DNA of 64,000 nucleotides from NCBI RefSeq assembly GCF_003253005.1, contig NZ_QEPZ01000002.1, positions 248,001 through 312,000 of the forward strand, read 5' to 3'. Origin of the DNA: Haemophilus parainfluenzae (lineage in GTDB: Bacteria; Pseudomonadota; Gammaproteobacteria; Enterobacterales; Pasteurellaceae). The position numbers and the translations under genes were made by a program. This document shows positions 27,298 through 35,294 of the stretch, piece by piece. The notes beneath the pieces are model-generated. The model ran no database searches and was not told the DNA's origin. It saw only the letters and a program-made list of their open reading frames with translations. Within the stretch, counting starts at the first letter, position 1, and the number at the start of each line of letters is the position of its first letter.

Positions 27298-27960
27298 TTA
27301 TTCAACCCAAGTGACGATTTCTTCAATTGGTCTACGAGATTTTTTGGTAATGTCTCTCGCACGATAACCAAATGTTGCTGCCACGGATACGCCCCATTCA
27401 CTTGGATCAAAGAGACCTTCAGCGGCTAAAACTTCATTCATTTTATCATAGTTAAAGCCTTCAATAGGGCAAGAATTTACACCGATAGCTGCAGCACCCG
27501 TTAGCATATTCGCTAATGCAATGTAGGTTTGTTTGCTTGTCCAGTCAAATAATGCACGCTCGCTTTCTGCGGTTTTCATTTCAACTTCTTGTAAGCCTTT
27601 ATATTTTTCCAAGGCTTTTTCTAATTGCTCGCCTTGTAAACCTCTACGCACCGCAACATCACGGAAGAAAGGCGTATCATATCGAGCATTTTTCTTCGCA
27701 AGAATGATCACTAAATGACTACAATCATCTAATTGATATTGCATGCCCCAGCTAAAAGGTTTGAGTTTATCGCGTAATGCTTTATTTTGAATAACTAAGA
27801 ACTTCCATGGTTCAGAACCGACTGAGCTTGGTGATAAATGAGCAAATTCTAAAATTGCTGCGAAATCTTCTTGGCTAATTTTTTTATTCGGATCGTAATA
27901 ACGTGTGGAACAGCGATTTTCGAATACTTGAAGCATTTGTTCGCGTGTGATTTGACTCAT
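27298..27960 (-). CDS. NAD(P)H nitroreductase family flavoprotein
   Basis: FMN-dependent oxidoreductase of the NfsB/nitroreductase family, similar to the H. influenzae HI1278 protein as I recall it. The 220-aa sequence has the FMN-binding start (NRCSTRYYDPNKKISQEDF), LSPSSVGSEPWKFLVIQN, and the C-terminal ATFGYRARDITKKSRRP phosphate-binding stretch. It reduces nitroaromatics or quinones in the cytoplasm; the natural substrate is unknown. It stands alone, with its own spacing from the DUF218 gene (about 48 bp after that gene's end). Confidence 0.85.
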   Translation of the reverse strand: MSQITREQMLQVFENRCSTRYYDPNKKISQEDFAAILEFAHLSPSSVGSEPWKFLVIQNKALRDKLKPFSWGMQYQLDDCSHLVIILAKKNARYDTPFFRDVAVRRGLQGEQLEKALEKYKGLQEVEMKTAESERALFDWTSKQTYIALANMLTGAAAIGVNSCPIEGFNYDKMNEVLAAEGLFDPSEWGVSVAATFGYRARDITKKSRRPIEEIVTWVE

Positions 27961-28008
27961 GTTTTCTTCCTCTTAACATTATCTAATTTGTGATCTTTTA
28001 ACCGCACT

Positions 28009-28752
28009 TTAGCGTTCTTTCCAATATCCAATCCACTCTTTGAGTAATTGCATATTTTTGGTAATCGCGCCACCTTGTGGAATAAAATGCATCATATTAA
28101 GTCCATAACTGTCTGGTGTAATACCTTCACCTACGCTCCCAGGTAACACATCAAAGCCTTGTTGTTGGAACAATAATTTTGCACGTTGCATATGCCATTC
28201 ATTAGTGACTAAAATAATTTTATGAATACCTTCTTTTTCTAATATTTGTTTGGTGAAAAGTGCATTTTCTTTAGTAGTAAGGGCTTTAGGTTCAATCCAT
28301 TTGGTTGGCACATTAAAGAAGTTTTGGAGTTCTTCGGCAGCGATTTTTGCTTCAATGGCGCCTGTTGGACTTGCCCCTGTAATTAATAATGGCAAGTGTG
28401 TTTCTTTTTGCAAGAATGCTGCATAGCGTAAACGTTCAAGTTGAATTGCGGTTGAAGCTAATGGTGCGTAAAGTTCTTTGCTATCACGCAAGCCACCGCC
28501 AAGTAAAACGATCGCTTGAGCTTGTTGGTAATCTTGCAGTGTTAAATGATCTTCAGTGATTAGACTATCTTTAAGTACTTGTGCAGTGTAAGGGATACTT
28601 AAAAGATAGAGTAGTGAGAAGCCAAGTGCGGTCGAAATTCGGCTTAATTTTTTGAAATTGAATTTAGCTAGAATAAGTGAAAGCCCCCATAAAATTAAAA
28701 TATTAAATGGGGGAAGAATCATGGCCGTGATGAGCTTTTTTAATTCAAACAT
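28009..28752 (-). CDS. DUF218 (YdcF/ElyC-like) membrane protein
   Basis: Protein with two N-terminal membrane helices (MILPPFNILILWGLSLIL and FSLLYLLSIPY) and a DUF218 domain. The domain shows QAIVLLGGGLRDSK, LPLLITGASPTGAIEA, TKENALFTKQIL and ILVTNEWHMQRA, which are typical of the family. ElyC-like members act in envelope polysaccharide or peptidoglycan precursor metabolism. Its start lies 13 bp inside the end of the pyruvyltransferase-like gene, so it is the last member of a three-gene operon. A role in lipid-linked glycan handling is inferred from those neighbours. Confidence 0.78.
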   Translation of the reverse strand: MFELKKLITAMILPPFNILILWGLSLILAKFNFKKLSRISTALGFSLLYLLSIPYTAQVLKDSLITEDHLTLQDYQQAQAIVLLGGGLRDSKELYAPLASTAIQLERLRYAAFLQKETHLPLLITGASPTGAIEAKIAAEELQNFFNVPTKWIEPKALTTKENALFTKQILEKEGIHKIILVTNEWHMQRAKLLFQQQGFDVLPGSVGEGITPDSYGLNMMHFIPQGGAITKNMQLLKEWIGYWKER

Positions 28753-29708
28753 GATTTATCCAATTCAACGAAGTTTAAGTTTTGAGTCCATAGTTTTGCA
28801 TAGCTACTATTTTTTCCATAAGAGTTATCACAAACAACATTTGGTATTTCTAACAAGCAGGAAAAAATATGACCGTGTAAACGAGTAGTAATCACTTTAT
28901 CATTATCTAAGAATACTCTGGCAACACGTTTTACAATTTTATGAGTATATGTGTACCAAAATTGATGAGAAAGATTTTTCAAACAATCTAAATTAAATTT
29001 ATTTGCAATTTTATTCATTCTCCAACTAAATGCTAAAACAATGTCGTCAGTCTTGGAGAGAATATCATCCCAATCTTTTACAGTACTGTTGATTGGAATT
29101 TGTGTTAAAATATTCTTTTCTACATCACTCGCTTCAATATCTTTACGTAAGAAGTAAAGTTTTTTTCCTGTTTTTCCTTGCTTAGTTTCCATTGTGCCAT
29201 AAAGTTGATGTGCCATATCGGGTGATAAATAAACATGATCAGAAAATTTTGCAAATAGATTTGCTGTTCTTTCATCGCGAGCCAGTAAATGACAATCACT
29301 GTGGTTACGGAAAAGTGCGGCTGATTTTTGTAGATTTTCTTCGTGCTTAAAATAAGCAGTTTGTGGCAACACAATAATGCGATTATTCGGGAAATGCGTC
29401 ACCATTTCTTCACGGATCTTTTGATGCTGCGGATAAAGATCGCCAAAGTTACCGCCACCATGTAAAAGGATGGTGGTGTTTGGTGTGATTTTTGCTTTGA
29501 CTTCTTCAAGATCTAAATCGTATTCACAGCGTTTTAAAGTCACGTTAATGTGGTGATCTTTAAAAAATTGCTCAGTTCCGTGATAAATCAGTAAATCGCC
29601 TACGTTCAAATGAAGAGGGTAGTCGAAATAAAATACGTCGTTTTTATCTTTGATTAGTTCAACAATAGGATTCAGTTTGTTTTTTAAATCAATAAGGAGT
29701 TGATTCAT
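28740..29708 (-). CDS. Polysaccharide pyruvyl transferase family protein
   Basis: Cytoplasmic enzyme of the polysaccharide pyruvyltransferase family, which adds pyruvate ketals to sugars or in some members acts in other glycan modifications. Family features in the 322 aa are NVGDLLIYHGTEQF (residues about 31-44), LLHGGGNFGDLYPQH, VLPQTAYFKHEE, LLARDERTA, and the C-terminal VITTRLHGHIFSCLL with its catalytic-type Arg and His. It overlaps the flippase gene by 20 bp and the DUF218 gene by 13 bp. The glycan substrate (LOS, capsule or other) is unknown. Confidence 0.85.
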   Translation of the reverse strand: MNQLLIDLKNKLNPIVELIKDKNDVFYFDYPLHLNVGDLLIYHGTEQFFKDHHINVTLKRCEYDLDLEEVKAKITPNTTILLHGGGNFGDLYPQHQKIREEMVTHFPNNRIIVLPQTAYFKHEENLQKSAALFRNHSDCHLLARDERTANLFAKFSDHVYLSPDMAHQLYGTMETKQGKTGKKLYFLRKDIEASDVEKNILTQIPINSTVKDWDDILSKTDDIVLAFSWRMNKIANKFNLDCLKNLSHQFWYTYTHKIVKRVARVFLDNDKVITTRLHGHIFSCLLEIPNVVCDNSYGKNSSYAKLWTQNLNFVELDKSCLN

Positions 29709-31227
29709 TTTTTACTCTTTTCTTTAAATAGCTAAACAAGAAATTTTTTTCTGCTGTGTTTAATCCGAAGATTAAAATGACACAGATTAATACCATTTCT
29801 AAGATGATGGATTGTCCAATAAATTCCAATAAAGAATAACTGCGGCTGATATCTGATATATAGATGATACCTAATAGCAGGCCAAACACCACGCTGACAT
29901 TCACTAAATATGAGACAAATTCTTTTTGGTTAAATTTAATTTTTTTATTAATAAAATATAATCGATAGATTTGTGAGATGACCATCGTACTAAATTTACC
30001 CACAAAGGCAAATACTGGATTATAACCTAGTGTGAACAAATAATAAGCCAATGGTACCGTACAAAGATCAATTAACGCTACGATGATATTGTATTGTTTT
30101 ACGGTAGATGTACCAATGGCTAATGCACTCATCCAAAAGGCGCCAGCCATTGCACTGATCAATAAGCAAGCGATAATAGCTTGTACAAGTTGTTCAGTAT
30201 ATTGCGGAAGATGATCGCCTAGCCAAAATGTCAGTAAGGTATGGGTGAAATACAATACAGGCGCAGAGAGAATCGCCATTAAATAAAGTGAATATTTTGA
30301 AATACCAAGAATTAATTGACGATTGCGATCGTAATCTTTTGCTGCATAAGACTGAACCAACTGCGGATTAGCTGCCATTTGGAAATTATTCACAAAGCTA
30401 TAAACGGCACCTTCTACTTGTGTCGCAATGGCGACAGCGGCGTTGACTGCGACACCAAAGAATAAGTTAGATACCATATTTAAGCCTTGGGTCGAACCCA
30501 CATAGGCAATTTGCCCCATGAGCATCCAACCGGAAAAACTCACCATTTCTTTAGTTTTGCTTAAATCTTTATATAAGCGGAAACGTGCGGCTTCTTTGAA
30601 ATAATATTTAGTGAATAACACATAAAGAGAGAGCACAATTAAGCTGACTGAAAGCAATAAGCCGCCATAAGTAATCAACTTATCGTAATGTGTGATATGA
30701 CTTAAGATAAAAACAGAAGTTAGTTTTAAAATGGTTTCACCTAATCCTAACCACGCATAGAATCCCATTTTTTCATGGGCAACAATCATGGCATTGAATG
30801 GAACCTTGATGATTTCAACAAGGGCAATAATTAATGCCAATTGGTAAACGATATTTGCAGCTTGCAAGCGTTCAGCGGGGATAACTAATTTGTGATTTAA
30901 AAACCATAAACCGACGGTTTCAGCTAACACTAATACGATAAAAATAATGAGTAGGTGATTTAAGATACTAATATTAAAGACTTTATTGACACATTGGATG
31001 TTATTCGAGGCTTTTTCTACATTAATAAAACGCTGAGTGGTGGCGGTCATTGTGCCATTAAAAAAGGAAAATAAGACAACGACACCCATCACAATGTTGT
31101 AGATACCAAAATCTTCCACCCCCAAAACCTGTAATACCACACGAGAGATATACAGCATCGCTCCCATGTTGAAAAGCATTCGGATGTAAAGAAATAGCGT
31201 ATTTTTAGCAATGGTTTTATTTGACAT
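29689..31227 (-). CDS. Wzx-type oligosaccharide flippase
   Basis: Inner-membrane MATE/Wzx-like flippase, predicted to move lipid-linked glycans across the membrane. The start is put at the ATG at 31227 (MSNKTIAKNTLFLYIRMLF), 34 codons inside the longest frame; the extra residues are Pro/Thr-rich and lie in the promoter region. About 512 aa form 12-14 helices, with the family start YISRVVLQVLGVEDFGIYN. It is the first gene of a three-gene operon with a pyruvyltransferase-like and a DUF218 gene. No glycosyltransferase is adjacent. Confidence 0.85.
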   Translation of the reverse strand: MSNKTIAKNTLFLYIRMLFNMGAMLYISRVVLQVLGVEDFGIYNIVMGVVVLFSFFNGTMTATTQRFINVEKASNNIQCVNKVFNISILNHLLIIFIVLVLAETVGLWFLNHKLVIPAERLQAANIVYQLALIIALVEIIKVPFNAMIVAHEKMGFYAWLGLGETILKLTSVFILSHITHYDKLITYGGLLLSVSLIVLSLYVLFTKYYFKEAARFRLYKDLSKTKEMVSFSGWMLMGQIAYVGSTQGLNMVSNLFFGVAVNAAVAIATQVEGAVYSFVNNFQMAANPQLVQSYAAKDYDRNRQLILGISKYSLYLMAILSAPVLYFTHTLLTFWLGDHLPQYTEQLVQAIIACLLISAMAGAFWMSALAIGTSTVKQYNIIVALIDLCTVPLAYYLFTLGYNPVFAFVGKFSTMVISQIYRLYFINKKIKFNQKEFVSYLVNVSVVFGLLLGIIYISDISRSYSLLEFIGQSIILEMVLICVILIFGLNTAEKNFLFSYLKKRVKNESTPY

Positions 31228-31330
31228 TGTGAAAATGAAATTAGAAAAATTGGGGGAATTATAGGGGGGATTGGGGTGTGTAGCAAGCATTGTGCAAGTT
31301 CTAGGTACTTGTGCGAGGCTGGTATACAAA

Positions 31331-31361
31331 GAAAAAATCCCAAGCTAAAAAGCTTGGGATT
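31331..31361 (-). terminator. Reverse-strand terminator A (former tRNA-Val terminator?)
   Basis: 11-bp perfect stem AATCCCAAGCT / AGCTTGGGATT with an AAAA loop; on the reverse strand it ends in TTTTTT. It lies 12 bp from a GACTAGCT att-like core at 31374, like two other terminators in this region, which suggests it is the original terminator of tRNA-Val before insertions. Confidence 0.7.
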
Positions 31362-31373
31362 GCAATATAGTGT

Positions 31374-31382
31374 GACTAGCTT
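31374..31382. other. Att-like core remnant (outer left)
   Basis: GACTAGCTT matches the first eight bases of GACTAGCTG in the 3' end of tRNA-Val (49806-49814) and at 33561-33569, in the same orientation. GTGTGACTAGCT here against GTGCGACTAGCT in the tRNA is 11 of 12. It is probably the far-left junction of the tandem insertions. Confidence 0.45.
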
Positions 31383-31514
31383 GCAGTTGAAATTTGTTAT
31401 AAATCAGTTGGATAACATGATTTTGGTGTAATCTTGGCGTAGTCATTGTAAACAGTAAATAGTAAACAATAAAAGTAGCTTCAGTTATTTGTTATGTAGC
31501 TCAAAGATATTTAA
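31383..31514. other. Intergenic sequence inside left junction
   Basis: AT-rich, no convincing gene. TTGGTGTAATCTTGGCGTAGTC (31423-31444) resembles the stretch at 33366-33409 near the other end of this older segment and might mark integrase arm sites, but the right-hand stretch also reads as coding, so this is uncertain. Confidence 0.25.
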
Positions 31515-31676
31515 GATAAGGGCCGATTAGATGGAAAAGAATTAAGCAATAAGGAAATAAAGGAGCGAGAGTTAATTTCTAAAGGTCATGGCATAAGACG
31601 ACTATCAGAAAATGATTTCTTTAAATTAGTGGATGAAAACCTAATAAATAAACCGCCACAAGGGCGGTTTCATTAG
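31515..31676 (+). pseudogene. C-terminal gene fragment, unrecognised
   Basis: An open frame of 53 codons with no start begins after a stop at 31512 and ends at TAG 31674-31676. It reads GKELSNKEIKERELISKGHG then RRLSENDFFKLVDENL. The charged, codon-like composition suggests the tail of a lost phage or island gene. I cannot name the family. Its end overlaps the stop of the DUF3037 gene and a hairpin (AACCGCC/GGGCGGTT, 31651-31669) that may terminate that gene. Confidence 0.3.
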
Positions 31677-32488
31677 ATACTTTTAGCAAAATCTAGGATT
31701 TGCCTATCCTCATTCCAGCTAATATGCGGCAAATTGAACCTATCGAATGTTCTCTTGATGGTATCTAAAATATTTGCTTTGTGTGCTGTGCTAGGAGTAT
31801 CTAGTGCAAATAGTATATTATCTCTCTTAATTAACCCTTCTTCTTCTGCTCGATTAATTTTAGCCACCCAGTTATCGCAATGCTCAATCATGCTTGGACT
31901 TTCAATTTGATCAAATACTAGTGGTTTTACCGCTTTTAAAATTTGTTTATCTTGTTGATTTTTTAATGCTAATGGTAGTGAGAATTTAGCATAATCGCCA
32001 TTTACCATATACTGTTTATACTGGCTAAGAACACGATCATTTTCTTGTTTAAATAATGCCTTATAGTGTCTTAAAATTGTTTGCTCTTGGCTTTCCTCTT
32101 TCACACCGGCCTTTTGGATAAATTGAGCGTATAGACGCTCAAAATAATCTTGTGGATTATCTACAATACCAACTGCAGCATTACTATACTGCACAATCCC
32201 TTCTTTTATATCAATATAATGATGAAAGAAAGTCGCCATTTCTTGTGCGCTACCAGTGAATAGCCGATTAACGATATATTGTAGTTCATCATTAATTGTT
32301 TCGCGAACAGTCTCAAACATCTTGCTTTTATAGAAAAAATCATTCACGCGTTTGTTGTTTTTAGGAACAAGGCGATAAGTCAATTTTTTCTTTTCAGGCT
32401 CACACATTAATAAGCCAACATTGACGAATTCGCCTGTTTCAACATACGGGCGGAACCGTACAAAACTGTATAAAATAGGTTGTTTCAT
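31673..32488 (-). CDS. DUF3037 domain protein
   Basis: Soluble protein of the DUF3037 family, function unknown. The start is the ATG at 32488, which overlaps the stop of the HipA-like gene (ATGA-type coupling); the longer frame from 32509 adds seven residues. The family opening is KQPILYSFVRFRPYVETGEFVNVG (shown here in part as YSFVRFRPYVETGEFVNVG), followed by LVPKNNKRVNDFF. The 271 aa are mainly alpha-helical with no membrane segment. DUF3037 genes commonly sit next to HipA-like kinase genes, as here, so the two probably act together. Confidence 0.8.
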   Translation of the reverse strand: MKQPILYSFVRFRPYVETGEFVNVGLLMCEPEKKKLTYRLVPKNNKRVNDFFYKSKMFETVRETINDELQYIVNRLFTGSAQEMATFFHHYIDIKEGIVQYSNAAVGIVDNPQDYFERLYAQFIQKAGVKEESQEQTILRHYKALFKQENDRVLSQYKQYMVNGDYAKFSLPLALKNQQDKQILKAVKPLVFDQIESPSMIEHCDNWVAKINRAEEEGLIKRDNILFALDTPSTAHKANILDTIKRTFDRFNLPHISWNEDRQILDFAKSI

Positions 32489-33222
32489 TCTATGTTGTCC
32501 CAGTAGCAATCTTCAGTGATTCGATTTAAAATTGATCTAATTCGATTTATTTGTGTTTCAATTTCTTGAAATTGTTCATCTCTAGCGAACCAATCGTCAG
32601 GGATGGATTTATAAATATCGTCAAAATTTCTGAGTATGTCAATAGCTTTTTCTGTAAAGGTTTGCTTGTCAACCCAGTCAAGTCGCCATGTTCTGTTCGG
32701 TGGCGCAAAAATGTGTTCTGAAAAATCAGCATTTTCATCAAACGCAAGATTATGATCTATCACTAAAATTTTTTTTTGCTCTTCATCAAAAAGCAAATTA
32801 ATATTTCCAGTTCCAATCAGTGATGCTGTCCTATCAGAATTCAAAATCCATCGATCAAACATGTAAAGCCATTTTTGCTCCTGTTCGGATAAATAGACAG
32901 TATTTTTTGCTTGTGCAGTTTTGGCAACTTTAGCATATGAAATATAATTAGATCCAAAGGCCGGTCCTATCAATAAATCATCCTTCCAATCAGGTTTAAC
33001 GTACAAAGTTGCTTGTAGTGGGATGTAAATAAATTTCACTGGTGGGCAAGGTAAACCTATTTCAGCTACGAGCTTAGAACCTATAACCTCGGCTAATAAT
33101 TGTGAAATAGGCATCATGTTAAGAGTTTTAACAATATACCACTCATTATTTTCTGTTTGGCAGATAAAAGGGTGAGTAATCCCCATCTCCATTCTTTCTT
33201 TGATAAAAACTATGTTATCCAT
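32485..33222 (-). CDS. HipA-like kinase domain protein
   Basis: Stand-alone HipA-type protein-kinase-fold domain of 245 aa, without the HipA N-terminal subdomain and without a HipB partner. The ATP-binding part includes WYIVKTLNMMPISQLLAEVIG; the catalytic loop is DRWILNSDRTASLIGTGNINL, abbreviated NSDR...NINLLF; and the metal-binding motif is VIDHNLAFDE. These are the residues needed for phosphotransfer. It overlaps the DUF3037 gene by 4 bp. The pair sits in the old island at tRNA-Val. A toxin, defence or signalling role is possible but not shown. Confidence 0.75.
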   Translation of the reverse strand: MDNIVFIKERMEMGITHPFICQTENNEWYIVKTLNMMPISQLLAEVIGSKLVAEIGLPCPPVKFIYIPLQATLYVKPDWKDDLLIGPAFGSNYISYAKVAKTAQAKNTVYLSEQEQKWLYMFDRWILNSDRTASLIGTGNINLLFDEEQKKILVIDHNLAFDENADFSEHIFAPPNRTWRLDWVDKQTFTEKAIDILRNFDDIYKSIPDDWFARDEQFQEIETQINRIRSILNRITEDCYWDNIE

Positions 33223-33285
33223 TTATTTAAGAATCTCATTTGCTTTATTGAAGCATTAAAGGTTAACAATAGCCAATGTTAGCTT

Positions 33286-33474
33286 CTATAACAAGACAGA
33301 ATGCCCAACAGCTTTACCAAGTACTGAAATGTCCTGTAGTTCTAATATTTCGTTTGGGTATTTTTCTTGGTGTAATTGCTTAAAATTTGGCGTAATTTGG
33401 GCGTAACTTATGACTAAAAATATACAAAAATCGCTAGAAGTTGGCAATATTTCAGTTTCAAAGAATTGATTAAT
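33286..33474 (-). pseudogene. Possible C-terminal remnant of a phage repressor-like protein
   Basis: A 62-codon open frame without a start reads SYAQITPNFKQLHQEKYPNE then ILELQDISVLGKAVGHSVLL and stops at 33288-33286. The KYPNE...VLGKAVGHSV ending recalls tails of LexA/CI-like (S24) phage repressors, but I am not certain. An upstream stop at 33477 and lack of an N-terminal half show that it is a remnant. It belongs to the older insertion. Confidence 0.3.
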
Positions 33475-33520
33475 TTACTTGATTTAAGTATTTAACTTAT
33501 TGAGTTTAAAGTTTATTTTA

Positions 33521-33556
33521 GAAAAAGAAAAAAGCCAGTAGAAATTTACTGGCTTT
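33521..33556 (-). terminator. Reverse-strand terminator B next to left junction
   Basis: 10-bp perfect stem AAAGCCAGTA / TACTGGCTTT (33531-33540 with 33547-33556); on the reverse strand it runs into a T-rich tract. It sits 4 bp left of the att core at 33561. No intact gene reads into it, so it probably served tRNA-Val after the first insertion. Confidence 0.7.
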
Positions 33557-33560
33557 GATA

Positions 33561-33577
33561 GACTAGCTGAACCCGAA
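33561..33577. other. attL of the satellite
   Basis: GACTAGCTGAACCCGAA matches the tRNA-Val 3' end GACTAGCTGGACTCGAA (49806-49822) at 15 of 17, with a 9-bp identical core GACTAGCTG in the same orientation. The satellite lies between these copies. Confidence 0.65.
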
Positions 33578-33627
33578 TTCATTTGTAGAGTATTGATTTT
33601 AAATGTTTATTTTTAAAAGGCTAAAAT

Positions 33628-33651
33628 CTTGTTACTAAGCTTGTTACTAAA
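33628..33651. other. Integrase arm-type repeats, left end
   Basis: Two abutting 12-bp direct repeats CTTGTTACTAAG and CTTGTTACTAAA. The same tandem pair occurs at 49654-49677 beside the integrase, as expected for P and P' arm sites of one tyrosine integrase. Confidence 0.7.
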
Positions 33652-33736
33652 ATTCAAATTCACTACAAATCAATGATAGTTTCTGATGCCATAATACCAC
33701 TAATAAGCCGCGTGTTAAAAATTTTATAGAAAAACT

Positions 33737-33847
33737 GTTCACCTTGTTCACCAATCCTTAAAACTCTTTATTTATTATATAGTTATATTCTTTTCTATTG
33801 TTCACCAACTGTTCACCATTGTTCACCATTGTTCACCTTTGTTCACC
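33737..33847. repeat. GTTCACC iteron array (candidate replication site)
   Basis: Seven copies of GTTCACC start at 33737, 33746, 33800, 33811, 33821, 33831 and 33841; the last five are spaced 10-11 bp, one helical turn. On the reverse strand they read GGTGAACA, which is like the type I iterons bound by the phage P4 alpha primase as I recall them. Related copies follow the primase gene at 48272-48361. Confidence 0.7.
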
Positions 33848-34000
33848 AATCAAAAAAAGATATCTAAATACAGAATATTTACTCTCTATCTGTTCAAAAT
33901 TTAAGCAATCAAACAATCTTAACTTATCGTATCTAAACGCAACTAAACTATTGAAAAATAAGGTGTTTATTTAATAATCAAAACACTATATATTATATTT

Positions 34001-34029
34001 TGACTTAATAAAAGTCATCTAAATTTAGA
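34001..34029. promoter_or_regulatory. Two abutting palindromes before the capsid operon
   Basis: TGACTT-AATAA-AAGTCA (34001-34017) is followed directly by the perfect palindrome TCTAAATTTAGA (34018-34029). They lie 23 bp upstream of the capsid start and are good candidates for a regulator-binding site of the head operon. Confidence 0.4.
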
Positions 34030-34052
34030 CTGAGAAATCTCATAAGGAATAG

Positions 34053-35249
34053 ATGAATATGTTTAAAAAACTAATTGAGTTACGCCAACAAAAGGCGGAA
34101 AAAGTCGCAGAAATGCGTTCAATGCTTGAAAAAGCAGAAAAAGAAAACCGTTCATTGAATGAATCTGAATCAGTGGAATTTGAAAAGCTAAAAGATTTAA
34201 GCAAGCAGATTAGTGCAGAAATCAGTAAATATGAAACTGTAACAGATGAAGAACGTAGCCTTAACGAACAATCTCAACAGGTAGAACAACGCAACATGAA
34301 ACAACTTTCAAATGATGAGTTACGCCATTATGTGAAAACTGGTGAACTTCGCAATTTAACTACGGCTAACGGTGAAGATGGCGGATATTCAGTTATCCCA
34401 CAGTTAGACAAAGATGTAATGAAACGCTTAACAGACGATAGCGTAATGCGCCAACTTTGTAACGTAGTACGCTTACCGGTTGGAGCGAAAGAATACAAAA
34501 AATTAGTATCGGCTGGCGGCGCAGCAGTAGAACACGGAACAGAAGGCACAGCACGCAACGGCACAGCAAGCCCGAAACTTCATGAAGTAACAATCGCTTT
34601 GAATTCAATCTATGCTTATCCTAAGACTACACAAGAAATCTTAGACTTCTCAAGCATTGATGTTTTAGGTTGGCTAACTGATGAAATTTCTGAAACCTTC
34701 ACAGAAACAGAAGAAACTGATTTAACTTCCGGTGATGGTAACAAAAAATCAAAAGGCTTCTTAACCTACCAACGCACAACCGAAGATGACAAAGTACGCC
34801 AATTTGGCAAACTTCAAAAAATTGAAGTAGCAGGTGTAGCGAAGATTGATGCAGATACTTTAATCGATGCGTTCTATACACTTCATAGCAAATACCGTAA
34901 AAATGCGGTTTGGGTGATGTCATCAACGATTGCAGCAGCATTACAAAAACTTAAAAACAAAAACGGCGATTATATCTGGCGCGATGGTTTAACAGCCGAT
35001 GCACCAGCAACATTATTAGGTCGCCCAGTCCACTTCTTAGAAACAATGCCGACAGGCGGAGCAAACAAAGCAGTAATTGCCTTCGGTGACTTCAAACGCG
35101 GATATTTCATTATCGACCACGAAACAGGCGTGCGAACCCGTCCGGACAACTTAACCGAACCTGGATTCTATAAAGTACACACCGATAAATATTTAGGCGG
35201 TGGCGTAGTAGATTCAAACGCAATCAAAGTGATTGAAACAACAGCATAA
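34053..35249 (+). CDS. HK97-family major capsid protein
   Basis: Main shell protein of the satellite's own head. The 398 aa consist of a long charged coiled-coil N-terminus (about residues 1-95, LRQQKAEKVAEMRSMLEKAE), which acts as the delta/scaffold domain, and then an HK97 fold from about residue 100 (TTANGEDGGYSVIPQL). The processing site is probably near residues 95-105, cut by the protease encoded next. AAGGAA precedes the ATG; a second ATG at 34059 is possible. It is the first gene of the head module and ends in a GGGGC/GCCCC terminator. Confidence 0.9.
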   Translation: MNMFKKLIELRQQKAEKVAEMRSMLEKAEKENRSLNESESVEFEKLKDLSKQISAEISKYETVTDEERSLNEQSQQVEQRNMKQLSNDELRHYVKTGELRNLTTANGEDGGYSVIPQLDKDVMKRLTDDSVMRQLCNVVRLPVGAKEYKKLVSAGGAAVEHGTEGTARNGTASPKLHEVTIALNSIYAYPKTTQEILDFSSIDVLGWLTDEISETFTETEETDLTSGDGNKKSKGFLTYQRTTEDDKVRQFGKLQKIEVAGVAKIDADTLIDAFYTLHSKYRKNAVWVMSSTIAAALQKLKNKNGDYIWRDGLTADAPATLLGRPVHFLETMPTGGANKAVIAFGDFKRGYFIIDHETGVRTRPDNLTEPGFYKVHTDKYLGGGVVDSNAIKVIETTA

Positions 35250-35255
35250 ATCATA

Positions 35256-35278
35256 GAGGGGCGAAAGCCCCTTTTTTT
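35256..35278 (+). terminator. Terminator after capsid gene
   Basis: GGGGC-GAAA-GCCCC tetraloop hairpin (35258-35271) and seven T. An identical hairpin follows the primase gene at 48249-48262. Confidence 0.85.
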
Positions 35279-35294
35279 GCTTAATAGGTGAAAT

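Noticed and set aside
31423..33409. TTGGTGTAATC/TTGGCGTAA similarity as integrase arm sites of the older island
   Set aside because: The right-hand copy reads as codons of the repressor-like remnant, so the resemblance could be shared coding origin or chance. Not strong enough to call.
33737..33847. Short-repeat array that could look like CRISPR
   Set aside because: Repeats are only 7 bp with 3-bp gaps or one long gap, no spacers of constant length and no cas genes. They fit replication iterons.
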